Shown: in pieces, positions 25,865-33,301 of the stretch
Position numbering within the stretch: the stretch's first letter is position 1
Layout: each line of letters starts with the position of its first letter
Assembly (NCBI RefSeq): GCF_001458255.1
Contig: NZ_CYSB01000041.1
Span: 220,078-284,077 of the forward strand
Direction: 5' to 3'
DNA: 64,000 nt
Origin: Thalassovita autumnalis
GTDB taxonomy: Bacteria > Pseudomonadota > Alphaproteobacteria > Rhodobacterales > Rhodobacteraceae
Translations under genes and position numbers: made by a program
Notes under the pieces: model-generated
Told to the model about the DNA's origin: nothing
Seen by the model: the letters and a program-made list of their open reading frames with translations, nothing else
Databases searched by the model: none

Positions 25865-27127
25865 ATGGATCTTGTCTTTGCGCCGCGCCAGATCGAGCTC
25901 TGGCCGATCGAGAAGCTGCGCCCTTATGCCAAGAACGCGAAGATCCATGGCGAGGCCCAGATTGCGAAGATTGCGGCCAGCATGGCCAAGTTCGGATGGA
26001 CCGTACCATGCTTGGTCGCTGACGACGGCGAGTTGATTGCGGGCCATGGGCGTGTGCTGGCAGCCGGCGCGCTGGGCCTGACCGAGGCCCCTGTCATCCG
26101 GCTTGGCCATCTTGATGAAGCGGAGCGGCGCGCTTACCGGATTGCCGATAACAAGCTGACCGAGCTTGGCGAATGGGACGAGGCGATGCTGCGCGATGAG
26201 ATCGCGGGGCTCTTGGCGGAAGACTTCGACCTCGATCTCCTGGGCTTTTCGGATGAGGATCTGGATGCTCTTCTGCAGGATCCAGAGACGGTGAGCGACG
26301 ATGGGGCCGTTGAGGGCGAGGATGATATCCCGGAGCCGCCGGTTAACCCGGTGTCGGTGGCAGGCGACCTTTGGCAGCTTGGATCGCATCGACTGATCTG
26401 CGGTGACAGCACCAGCGCCGATGTGGTTGGGCGCCTCCTGGGCAGCATCAAACCGTTGCTGATGGTGACTGACCCACCCTACGGCGTGGAATACGACCCG
26501 TCCTGGCGCAACCAAGCGGGCGCGGCCAAGACGAAACGCACAGGCAAGGTGCTGAATGACGACCGCGCAGATTGGCGCGAGGCTTGGTCCCTCTTTCCCG
26601 GCGATGTGGCCTATATCTGGCATGGCGCGCTTCATGCAGCGACTGTGGCCGACAGTCTAATTGCCGCCGGTTTCGCCATCCGCTCCCAGATCATCTGGGC
26701 AAAGGATCGGCTGGTACTCAGCCGCGGCGACTATCACTGGCAGCATGAGCCCTGCTGGTATGCAGTGCGTGCCAAGGGCAAAGGTCACTGGGCCGGCGAT
26801 CGCAAACAAACCACGCTCTGGCAGATCGCCAACAAGGACCAGGATGCCGAGACCGTACACGGCACGCAAAAACCGGTCGAATGCATGCGCCGTCCGATCT
26901 TAAACAACTCAAGCCCCGGCCAAGCAGTCTATGAGCCGTTCATGGGATCGGGCACCACGCTGATCGCGGCTGAGACCACCGGGCGCATTTGCTACGGCGT
27001 CGAGTTGAACCCGGTTTATGTCGATGTCGCTATCGAACGCTGGCAAGCCTTCACCGGCGAGGAGGCAGTTCTGACAGACAGCGGGGAGAGTTTCGCAAGC
27101 CTTAAATCCAAGCGGCTAGCAGCGTGA
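25865..27127 (+). CDS. ParB-like domain fused to DNA methyltransferase
   Basis: 420 residues. Residues 1-110 form a ParB/Srx-type nuclease-like domain (IEKLRPYAKNAKIHG, GHGRVLAAGALGLTEAPVI). From about 190 follows a beta-class amino-methyltransferase with motif IV DPPYGVEYDPSW and motif I FMGSGTTLIAAE near the C-terminus. The product probably methylates adenine N6 (or cytosine N4) in a short DNA sequence. No restriction partner is adjacent, so it is an orphan phage methylase that may protect viral DNA or time gene expression. Such ParB-methylase fusions are common in siphoviral prophages. The next gene overlaps its stop. Confidence 0.9.
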   Translation: MDLVFAPRQIELWPIEKLRPYAKNAKIHGEAQIAKIAASMAKFGWTVPCLVADDGELIAGHGRVLAAGALGLTEAPVIRLGHLDEAERRAYRIADNKLTELGEWDEAMLRDEIAGLLAEDFDLDLLGFSDEDLDALLQDPETVSDDGAVEGEDDIPEPPVNPVSVAGDLWQLGSHRLICGDSTSADVVGRLLGSIKPLLMVTDPPYGVEYDPSWRNQAGAAKTKRTGKVLNDDRADWREAWSLFPGDVAYIWHGALHAATVADSLIAAGFAIRSQIIWAKDRLVLSRGDYHWQHEPCWYAVRAKGKGHWAGDRKQTTLWQIANKDQDAETVHGTQKPVECMRRPILNNSSPGQAVYEPFMGSGTTLIAAETTGRICYGVELNPVYVDVAIERWQAFTGEEAVLTDSGESFASLKSKRLAA

Positions 27128-27333
27128 TGCAGTCGCGTCGCCAATCGCTGATTGAAGCGATCACCAACGTCGTGGTCGGTTATGCTTTGGCCGTGATCAC
27201 CCAGATCGTGGTGTTCCCATGGTTTGGACTGCAGGTTAGCCTTGGCGACAATCTTGCGATCGGCGCGCTGTTTGTGATGATCTCCTTGCTGCGCAGCTAT
27301 GCTCTGCGCCGGCTGTTCGAGCGCTGGCGATGA
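27124..27333 (+). CDS. Small two-helix membrane protein (DUF7220-like)
   Basis: 69 residues overlapping the methylase stop by 4 bp. Two hydrophobic helices (NVVVGYALAVITQIVVFPWF and LAIGALFVMISLLRSYALRRLF) and a basic C-terminus. I know this as a conserved alphaproteobacterial phage protein often beside ParB-methylases, without a known role. It is convergent with the DUF3489 gene, only 9 bp away. Confidence 0.65.
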   Translation: MMQSRRQSLIEAITNVVVGYALAVITQIVVFPWFGLQVSLGDNLAIGALFVMISLLRSYALRRLFERWR

Positions 27334-27342
27334 CTGGCGGGC

Positions 27343-27912
27343 TCAAGCCGCGTCCAATTTGTAAACAGTGCCGCGCTCGGGGTGTTTCTCGGAAGTAATT
27401 GGCAGGCCAAGCTTCTTCTTGAGGGCACCAGAGATTGCACCTCTCGCCGTATGCGCTTGCCAAGATGTCGCCTCAACAATCTCGGTGATCGAGGCACCTT
27501 CGGGGCGCTGAAGCATTTCGATCAACAGGGCCTGCTTGGTACCTTGCCGGATAGAAACCAGCTTAGGGCCTGCGCTTGCGTCTGTGGGCACTGCTGTAGA
27601 TTTGACCGCCGGTCGAGCCTTGCGGATATTGCTGACAGCGCTCGCGACGACTGGGTCAATGCCGATGGCACCAAGTCCGGCCCCAGTTGCGATCAAGGTC
27701 GTGCCATGACCCTCGCCGATCTCACGCCAGAGCGGTTCATGACGCCGGAGATTGGCATCGACCTCTTCAAGCCAGCCGCGCTCGATCATCTTGGCGACGG
27801 TCATCTTGGCCGCAGCGCCAGCCAGCCCGTCGGGCAGAGGCATAGCCAAGTTGCCAGGGCGGGATGCGGCGCGGGTAAGAATAATGGTTTGTGTATCGGT
27901 GAGTTTGGACAT
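27343..27912 (-). CDS. DUF3489 domain protein
   Basis: 189 residues. The C-terminal 75 residues (TKQALLIEMLQRPEGASITEIVEATSWQAHTARGAISGALKKKLGLPITSEK) are the DUF3489 winged helix, seen in phage and plasmid proteins of alphaproteobacteria. The N-terminal half resembles a second DUF3489-like helical repeat (TDTQTIILTRAASRPGNLAMPLP). A DNA-binding regulatory function is likely from the fold but not demonstrated. It belongs to a minus-strand set of four small genes between methylase and terminase. Confidence 0.8.
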   Translation of the reverse strand: MSKLTDTQTIILTRAASRPGNLAMPLPDGLAGAAAKMTVAKMIERGWLEEVDANLRRHEPLWREIGEGHGTTLIATGAGLGAIGIDPVVASAVSNIRKARPAVKSTAVPTDASAGPKLVSIRQGTKQALLIEMLQRPEGASITEIVEATSWQAHTARGAISGALKKKLGLPITSEKHPERGTVYKLDAA

Positions 27913-27947
27913 CGTTTACGCCTTTTCAAAAGGTTTCGGGAAGCAGA

Positions 27948-28349
27948 TCAGTTGGCATCTTCCATCGCAGCCGTGACGGCGAAGTGCTGCACCCAGCCAG
28001 TCAGATAAGGCAGCCCCGCAGGGATGCCGTGCTCACGTTCAGTCTTGCGGTCGATGCGCCAGCCCTGCCAGCGGCGGATCGCAGAGCTGATAGCAGCCTC
28101 GAGCCCAATGTTGCCGCCCGTCATATTGCCGACGACATCATCGGCGAAATGCCGACCTATGCGGCTGTCGAGGAAATCACGGATGCCGCTCATCTCGTCC
28201 TCGCTGTCGGCGTGGATGGCTTCGGCGATCAGGCGCGAGGCCAGCGCCCAGACCTCCGCGCTGCGGCGGTCGCGCTCTGGGCAGACGGTCAGGGTGCGGA
28301 AGAAGCCGTAGTCCTCATTGCGGCTGGGCGGGATGGAGTGTGTGGTCAT
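27948..28349 (-). CDS. Uncharacterised phage protein
   Basis: 133 residues with no domain that I recognise. The central stretch SRIGRHFADDVVGNMTGGNIGLEAAISSAIRRWQGWRI is helical and repeats in many alphaproteobacterial prophages as a hypothetical protein. It has no signal peptide or membrane helix. It lies upstream of DUF3489 in the same direction, with 35 bp between them, so the two probably share a transcript. Confidence 0.55.
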   Translation of the reverse strand: MTTHSIPPSRNEDYGFFRTLTVCPERDRRSAEVWALASRLIAEAIHADSEDEMSGIRDFLDSRIGRHFADDVVGNMTGGNIGLEAAISSAIRRWQGWRIDRKTEREHGIPAGLPYLTGWVQHFAVTAAMEDAN

Positions 28350-28370
28350 GGCGTGGGCCTTTCAGGTGAG

Positions 28371-28389
28371 TTGCATCGTTTTGGTGCAA
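28371..28389. promoter_or_regulatory. Dyad-symmetric site upstream of 27948-28349
   Basis: TTGCATCGTTTTGGTGCAA has arms TTGCA/TGCAA and sits 22 bp before the minus-strand start at 28349. A possible minus-strand -10 (TATAGT) occurs near 28434-28439. An operator is plausible; nothing identifies its protein. Confidence 0.3.
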
Positions 28390-28460
28390 TCACAATCGCT
28401 CTGAAGAGCCGATTAACGTAGCAAAATCAGAGCACTATAATTGCTATCTGATCACTGCGC

Positions 28461-28736
28461 TTAATCCGTCGCATCGATCCAATGCCCGTCCTGCCAGAGG
28501 TAGAGATGGGACAATTCACAGGTCGGCCGCGAGAGGAACCGGGGCGGCCGAGGCGGGTTGAAACAATCCAACGCCTCGGCGCTGACCTGCCGGATTTCCC
28601 TTGCGGCAAGGATGTCTTCGGGCGTCCACGCGGCTAGCGCGGGAAGCATGTGCGCTGGGTAGCCATCGTAATGGACATATACATGCGCCCATTCTTCGGG
28701 CCCGGTCTGGATGGCGATCTGTGCGCGGGTGCTCAT
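28461..28736 (-). CDS. Small uncharacterised phage protein
   Basis: 91 residues from the ATG at 28736 (MSTRAQIAIQTGPEEWAHVYVHYDGYPAHMLPAL). The N-terminal half reads like proteins of the MSTRAQI type that occur widely in phages and mobile elements, with alternating strands and a YxHYDGYP motif. The C-terminus ends HLYLWQDGHWIDATD. Role unknown. It sits 10 bp downstream of the 60-residue gene at 28747-28929 in one operon. Confidence 0.65.
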   Translation of the reverse strand: MSTRAQIAIQTGPEEWAHVYVHYDGYPAHMLPALAAWTPEDILAAREIRQVSAEALDCFNPPRPPRFLSRPTCELSHLYLWQDGHWIDATD

Positions 28737-28746
28737 AGGATCGCCC

Positions 28747-28929
28747 TCACTTCTGCTGTTCAATCAGCGCGAGGAGGACCGCCGCCATGCCGCCCAGGTA
28801 CTCGCTGCGGCGGAACACGATTTCGTCGATGTGGCCGGCGTTGTCGATCGCGGGGTCAACCGCGAGATCGTCTGCCATGTGCGGCATCAGGCGCTTGGCT
28901 TCCGCGTTGTAGCGGGTGGCAAGGGTCAT
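28747..28929 (-). CDS. Small hypothetical protein
   Basis: 60 residues, mostly helical (MTLATRYNAEAKRLMPHMADDLAVDPAIDN...). It is likely to be real because the following gene in the same direction starts only 10 bp after its stop and an operator-like palindrome lies just upstream. No family recognised. Confidence 0.5.
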   Translation of the reverse strand: MTLATRYNAEAKRLMPHMADDLAVDPAIDNAGHIDEIVFRRSEYLGGMAAVLLALIEQQK

Positions 28930-28942
28930 CTGTGTTTCTCCA

Positions 28943-28961
28943 ATCAGGCAATTTGCTTGAT
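28943..28961. promoter_or_regulatory. Operator-like palindrome between divergent early and late arms
   Basis: ATCAGGCAATTTGCTTGAT is symmetric at 16 of 19 positions. It lies in the AT-rich gap between the leftward 28929 gene and the rightward terminase small subunit, so a repressor or activator could act in both directions. The cos site of a lambda-like phage would also be expected near here; I could not recognise it. Confidence 0.45.
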
Positions 28962-29050
28962 GTGAGAATCGCTCGACACCGAAGTGTAATCAACTCAAAT
29001 AGGCAGATTTTTCTGTTTATTTTCAATATTTTGAGGTCACTCCAACCGCC

Positions 29051-29605
29051 ATGGAAGGTATGTCTGAACGCGCCTATGCTGAGCATGCCGGGATCTCCCG
29101 CGGGGCCGTACAGAAGGCGCGCAAGACCGGTCGGCTGGTGCTTTTTGCAGACGGGTCCATCAACGCGGTGGCCTCGGATGCGCGGCGTGGCACTGCGACC
29201 GACCCGGATCAACAGATGCGCTCACGTGGTGGGTTTGGGGCAGCTGGTGACGGTCCGGCAGTCTCAGGCCCAGGCGACAGCACATCCTACATCAAGGCCC
29301 GGACGGCGCTAACCGTTTACCAGGCTCAGGAACGGCAGCTGTCGATCCAGAAGAAAAAGGGCGTGCTGGTCGACCGTGCGCGCGCCGAGACGCTGGTGTT
29401 TCGTTTGGTCCGTCAGGAGCGGGATCTTTGGGTCACCTGGCCCACCCGAGTCGCGGCCCTGATGGCTGCACAATTATCCGCAGATATGGAGAAGGCATCC
29501 GGCAAGGCGGTGACGATCGAGACTGCGATCTTGCAGAGGGTGTTGGAAACCCATGTCCGAGAGCAGCTCGACGCCCTGGCCGACCTCAGGGTCTCGCTTG
29601 AATGA
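29051..29605 (+). CDS. Terminase small subunit (Nu1-like)
   Basis: 184 residues. The N-terminus (SERAYAEHAGISRGAVQKARKTGRLVLFADGSIN) is the winged helix-turn-helix that terminase small subunits use to bind cos or pac sites. The C-terminal part contains KKKGVLVDRARAETLVFRLVRQERDLWVTWPTRVA, typical of Nu1-like proteins. It binds concatemeric phage DNA and recruits the large subunit. It overlaps the large-subunit frame by 53 bp. A start three codons later (29060) would follow GGAAGGT too closely, so 29051 is kept. Confidence 0.85.
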   Translation: MEGMSERAYAEHAGISRGAVQKARKTGRLVLFADGSINAVASDARRGTATDPDQQMRSRGGFGAAGDGPAVSGPGDSTSYIKARTALTVYQAQERQLSIQKKKGVLVDRARAETLVFRLVRQERDLWVTWPTRVAALMAAQLSADMEKASGKAVTIETAILQRVLETHVREQLDALADLRVSLE

Positions 29606-31592
29606 TGAGGAGAACACACCTGATCTGACCGAGGGCCTTGATCTCGCCTTTGATGGCGCAGAGGATATCCTGCGCGCGTGGCGCCGTGGGATGCGGCCCG
29701 ACCCTGACCTGACCGTGTCCGAATGGGCAGATAAGCATCGCAAGCTGTCCTCGCGGGCCTCGGCTGAACCGGGGCAATATCGAACAGCCCGAACGCCATA
29801 TCTGCGGGCCATTATGGATGCGCTGTCGCCAAACCACCCGGCCCAGCGGATCAGCTTCATGAAGGCCGCACAGGTCGGGGCAACAGAAGCCGGCAACAAC
29901 TGGATCGGCTTTGTGATCCATCACGCACCTGGCCCCATGCTGGCTGTGCTGCCCACGGTCGAGATGGCCAAGCGCACCTCGCGGGGGAGGATCGATCCGC
30001 TGATCGAGGACAGCCCAGCGCTAAAAGAACGCGTGCAGCCCGCGCGCTCGCGGGATGCGGGCAATTCAATGCTGTCAAAGGAATTCTCAGGCGGCATTCT
30101 GGTGCTGACCGGTGCGAACAGCGCGACGGGCCTGCGCTCGATGCCCGCACGCTACGTGTTTCTGGATGAGGTCGATGCCTATCCGGCCTCGTCCGACGAA
30201 GAAGGCGATCCGGTCACGTTGGCCGAAGCGCGCACCACGACCTTCGCGCACAGGCGTAAGGTGTTCATGGTCTCGACACCCACGATCCGGGGGCTCTCGC
30301 GCATTGAGCGAGAGTTCGAGGCCAGCGATCAGCGGCGCTATTTCGTGCCATGTCCTCATTGCGACCATATGCAATGGCTGCAATTCGAACGCCTGCGCTG
30401 GGATAAGGGACGACCGGAAACCGCGGCCTATGCCTGCGAGGGCTGCGAGCGCCCGATCGCCGAGCACCACAAGACGGACATGCTGGCGCGAGGGGAATGG
30501 CGGGCGACAGCGACCAGCGCGGATCCCAACGCCATCGGGTTCCACCTCTCGGCCCTCTATTCGCCGATAGGCTGGAAAAGCTGGGAGCAAATCGCACGGG
30601 ATTGGCTGGCAGCGCAGGGCTCGGACGAAATGCTACGCGCGGCGCGCAACACGCTCTTGGGCGAGACCTGGGTCGAAAGCGGCGACGCGCCGGAATGGCG
30701 TCGGCTGGCGGATCGGCGCGAGGCTTATGCGGCGCAGATCCCTATGGGTGGTCTGTTCCTGACCGCGGGGGCCGATGTGCAGAAGGACCGCATCGAGGTC
30801 GATGTCTGGGCTTGGGGCCGAGGTCTGGAAAGCTGGCTCGTCGATCACATCGTGATCCCGGGCGGGCCAGATGACCCGGCCTGCTGGGAGAGGCTGACCG
30901 CCCTCTTAGGCCAGACATGGCAACATGAGAACGGCGTCGTGATGCCGCTCGCCAAGCTGGCGATCGATACCGGCTACGAAACCTCCGCCGTCTACGCCTG
31001 GGCGCGGGCACAGGGTATTGCGCAGGTGGCACCCGTGAAGGGGCTCGAAGGCTTCAACCGTGCGACACCTGTTTCGGGCCCGACCTTCGTCGATGCGACC
31101 GTGAATGGGCGGAAGCTCAAGCGCGGAGCACGGCTTTGGACAGTGGCGACGGCCACCTTCAAGGCGGAGACCTATCGCTATCTGCGCCTTGAACGGCCGT
31201 CGGATGAAGATCGCGCGTTGGGCGTGCCCAACCCGGCGGGCACCATCCACCTGCCCGACTGGACGGACAGCGAATGGCTCAAGCAGCTGGTGGCCGAACA
31301 GCTGGTCACCATCCGCGACCGGCGCGGTTACGGCCGCCAGGAATGGCAAAAGATGCGCGAGAGGAACGAGGCGCTGGACACAAGGGTCTATGCGCGGGCC
31401 GCCGCGTGGATCCTCGGCGCCGACCGCTTTGATGAACGGATGTGGCGCCAGTTGGAGAAGCAGGCCGGTGTGGAGACGGCTGTGCCAGCGCAGGGTGCCG
31501 AGCCCGAGAAACCGACTGAACCTCAGGCGGGGCGGATCGCATCGCCCCGGCGGCGTGGCTGGAAGATCAGCACGCCCAAATACATGGAATGA
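29553..31592 (+). CDS. Terminase large subunit (GpA-like)
   Basis: 679 residues of the lambda GpA family. The ATPase region includes KAAQVGATEAGNNW (a deviant Walker A as in GpA) and the Walker B-like YVFLDEVDAYP at about residue 205. A C4-type zinc region (CPHCDHMQW, CEGCERP) follows, then the nuclease domain with GADVQKDRIEVDVWAWG and IDTGYETSAVYAWA. It pumps DNA into the prohead and cuts at cos. The first 60 bp overlap the small-subunit gene, and no later in-frame ATG is nearby, so the start is likely correct. Confidence 0.95.
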   Translation: MSESSSTPWPTSGSRLNDEENTPDLTEGLDLAFDGAEDILRAWRRGMRPDPDLTVSEWADKHRKLSSRASAEPGQYRTARTPYLRAIMDALSPNHPAQRISFMKAAQVGATEAGNNWIGFVIHHAPGPMLAVLPTVEMAKRTSRGRIDPLIEDSPALKERVQPARSRDAGNSMLSKEFSGGILVLTGANSATGLRSMPARYVFLDEVDAYPASSDEEGDPVTLAEARTTTFAHRRKVFMVSTPTIRGLSRIEREFEASDQRRYFVPCPHCDHMQWLQFERLRWDKGRPETAAYACEGCERPIAEHHKTDMLARGEWRATATSADPNAIGFHLSALYSPIGWKSWEQIARDWLAAQGSDEMLRAARNTLLGETWVESGDAPEWRRLADRREAYAAQIPMGGLFLTAGADVQKDRIEVDVWAWGRGLESWLVDHIVIPGGPDDPACWERLTALLGQTWQHENGVVMPLAKLAIDTGYETSAVYAWARAQGIAQVAPVKGLEGFNRATPVSGPTFVDATVNGRKLKRGARLWTVATATFKAETYRYLRLERPSDEDRALGVPNPAGTIHLPDWTDSEWLKQLVAEQLVTIRDRRGYGRQEWQKMRERNEALDTRVYARAAAWILGADRFDERMWRQLEKQAGVETAVPAQGAEPEKPTEPQAGRIASPRRRGWKISTPKYME

Positions 31593-31595
31593 CCA

Positions 31596-31805
31596 ATGAC
31601 CATCGAAGAGCTAAAACTCCGGCACAGCGCGCTCTTGGCCGCGCGCTACAGCGGCACACGGTCTGTGAGCTATGACGGCAAGACGGTGAATTATGGCACC
31701 GACGCCGAGCTTGCCGCGGCCATAGGTGATGTCGAACGGCGCATCGCGAAACTCGAACGCGGCGCTGGGCGCGTGTTGCGCCCAAATGCCGTGAAGGATC
31801 TCTGA
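31596..31805 (+). CDS. Head completion protein gpW-like
   Basis: 69 residues, size and pattern of lambda gpW (MTIEELKLRHSALLAARYSGTRSVSYDGKTVNYGTDAEL, then ERRIAKLERG). gpW plugs the portal after packaging and makes the site for the joining protein. It is located between terminase and portal exactly as in lambda, and shares one base with the portal gene. Confidence 0.9.
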   Translation: MTIEELKLRHSALLAARYSGTRSVSYDGKTVNYGTDAELAAAIGDVERRIAKLERGAGRVLRPNAVKDL

Positions 31806-33301
31806 TGAACTGGCGACAGCGCCTTGGGGCCTTCATAGGTGGCTTCGATGCTGGCCAGCATCATCGCCGCCTGCGTGGGTTCCAAGCGACACGCTCGCAT
31901 GTGAATGCCTTGGTTGCGGCCTCCGGGCCCGACATCACCGCCCGTGCCCGCTGGCTCGTGCGCAACAATGGCTATGCCGTGAACGCGGTGGAAAGCTGGG
32001 CGGCCAATACGGTGGGCGACGGGATCAAGCCTATCTCGAAGCTGGCGGATGCCGCCCAAAAGGAAGAGCTGCAGCGGCTCTGGCTCGCCTGGACGGATGA
32101 GGCCGATGCCGAGGGCTTGACGGATTTCTACGGGCTTCAGCGGCGAGCGGCGCGTGAGGTGTTCCTGGCAGGCGAAGTCTTTGTTCGGATCAGGCCGCGG
32201 CGGGTGGAGGACGGCCTCACGGTACCGCTCCAACTCCAGATGCTGCCCTCGGAAATGCTGCCGCTTCATGAAACGGGCGTGGCGCGCAACGGTAATGCCA
32301 TCCGGCAGGGCATCGAGTTTGACCGGATCGGGCGCCGTGTGGCCTATCACTTCTTCCGCCGCCATCCGAGCGACAGCACCGATCCGGGGCTCTCTGGAGA
32401 GATTGTCAGGGTGCCCGCCTCGGAGGTCATCCACGTCATGGACCCAGTAGAGGGTGGTCAGCTGCGCGGCGTCTCGAAACTGGCGCCCGCCATCGTGAAG
32501 CTGTTCCTGCTCGACCAATATGACGATGCCGAGCTCGACCGCAAAAAGGTCGCCGCGATGTACGCGATGTTCGTGACCTCGCCCGCCCCGGAGAACCCGC
32601 TCGCGCCCTTGGACGACGATGAGATGCCTGTAGGCGTTGAGATCAGCCCCGGTCAAATCGTGCGACTGGATCCCGGCGAGGATGTGACCGTCGGCCAGCC
32701 CGCCGATAGCGGGTCAACCTACGAGCCGTTCCAGTACCGGACGCTACTGCAGATCTCGGCAGCGTTAGGCATCCCGTACCCCTATCTCGCGAATGACATG
32801 GTGAAGGGGAACTTCTCCAACTCGCGCCTGGCGCTGATCGAGTTCCGCCGCCGCGTCTCCGCCTGGCAGCATTCGGTGATGGTCTACCAGCTCTGCCGCC
32901 CGGTCTATGCGCGCTGGCTCGATCTGGCCGTTCTGTCCGGCACGCTGGCCCTGCCGGGCTATGAAGCTGAACGCCCGCGGATGCTGGCAGCAGATTGGTT
33001 GCCCACCAAATGGGATTGGGTCGACCCGCTGAAAGACGCCAATGCCGAAATCGCCCAGATCGAGGCGGGCCTGAAATCCCGAACGCAGGCCATCGCCGAA
33101 CGCGGCTATGACGCGGAGCAAGTTGATCGGGAAATCGCATCCGAGCGGGAACGCGAACGTGCACTGGGCCTTGATTTCCGCCGGCCAGGATCGCCCGCGC
33201 AAGGCGTGCAGGCGGTTCCTATCGAGGACGATGAGGCCGAGCCAAACAATGAGACCGATGACGCGGAAGACCGCCCGCGCCCTGACGAGGACCAAGCCTG
33301 A
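31805..33301 (+). CDS. Portal protein (lambda gpB family)
   Basis: 498 residues. Typical features of the family are the basic start (QRLGAFIGGFDAGQHHRRLRG), ITARARWLVRNNGYAVNAVESWAANTVGDG, and the wing/clip region (FLAGEVFVRIRPRR, LLQISAALGIPYPYLANDMVKGNFSNSRLALIEFRR). It forms the dodecameric ring through which DNA enters, nucleates head assembly and connects the tail. An acidic, Glu/Asp-rich tail ends the protein. It shares one base with gpW and one with the protease gene. Confidence 0.95.
   Translation: MNWRQRLGAFIGGFDAGQHHRRLRGFQATRSHVNALVAASGPDITARARWLVRNNGYAVNAVESWAANTVGDGIKPISKLADAAQKEELQRLWLAWTDEADAEGLTDFYGLQRRAAREVFLAGEVFVRIRPRRVEDGLTVPLQLQMLPSEMLPLHETGVARNGNAIRQGIEFDRIGRRVAYHFFRRHPSDSTDPGLSGEIVRVPASEVIHVMDPVEGGQLRGVSKLAPAIVKLFLLDQYDDAELDRKKVAAMYAMFVTSPAPENPLAPLDDDEMPVGVEISPGQIVRLDPGEDVTVGQPADSGSTYEPFQYRTLLQISAALGIPYPYLANDMVKGNFSNSRLALIEFRRRVSAWQHSVMVYQLCRPVYARWLDLAVLSGTLALPGYEAERPRMLAADWLPTKWDWVDPLKDANAEIAQIEAGLKSRTQAIAERGYDAEQVDREIASERERERALGLDFRRPGSPAQGVQAVPIEDDEAEPNNETDDAEDRPRPDEDQA

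Noticed and set aside
28930..29050. cos site search next to the terminase small subunit
   Set aside because: The region is AT-rich with one palindrome, but no cosN/cosB arrangement could be recognised, so no cos feature is called.
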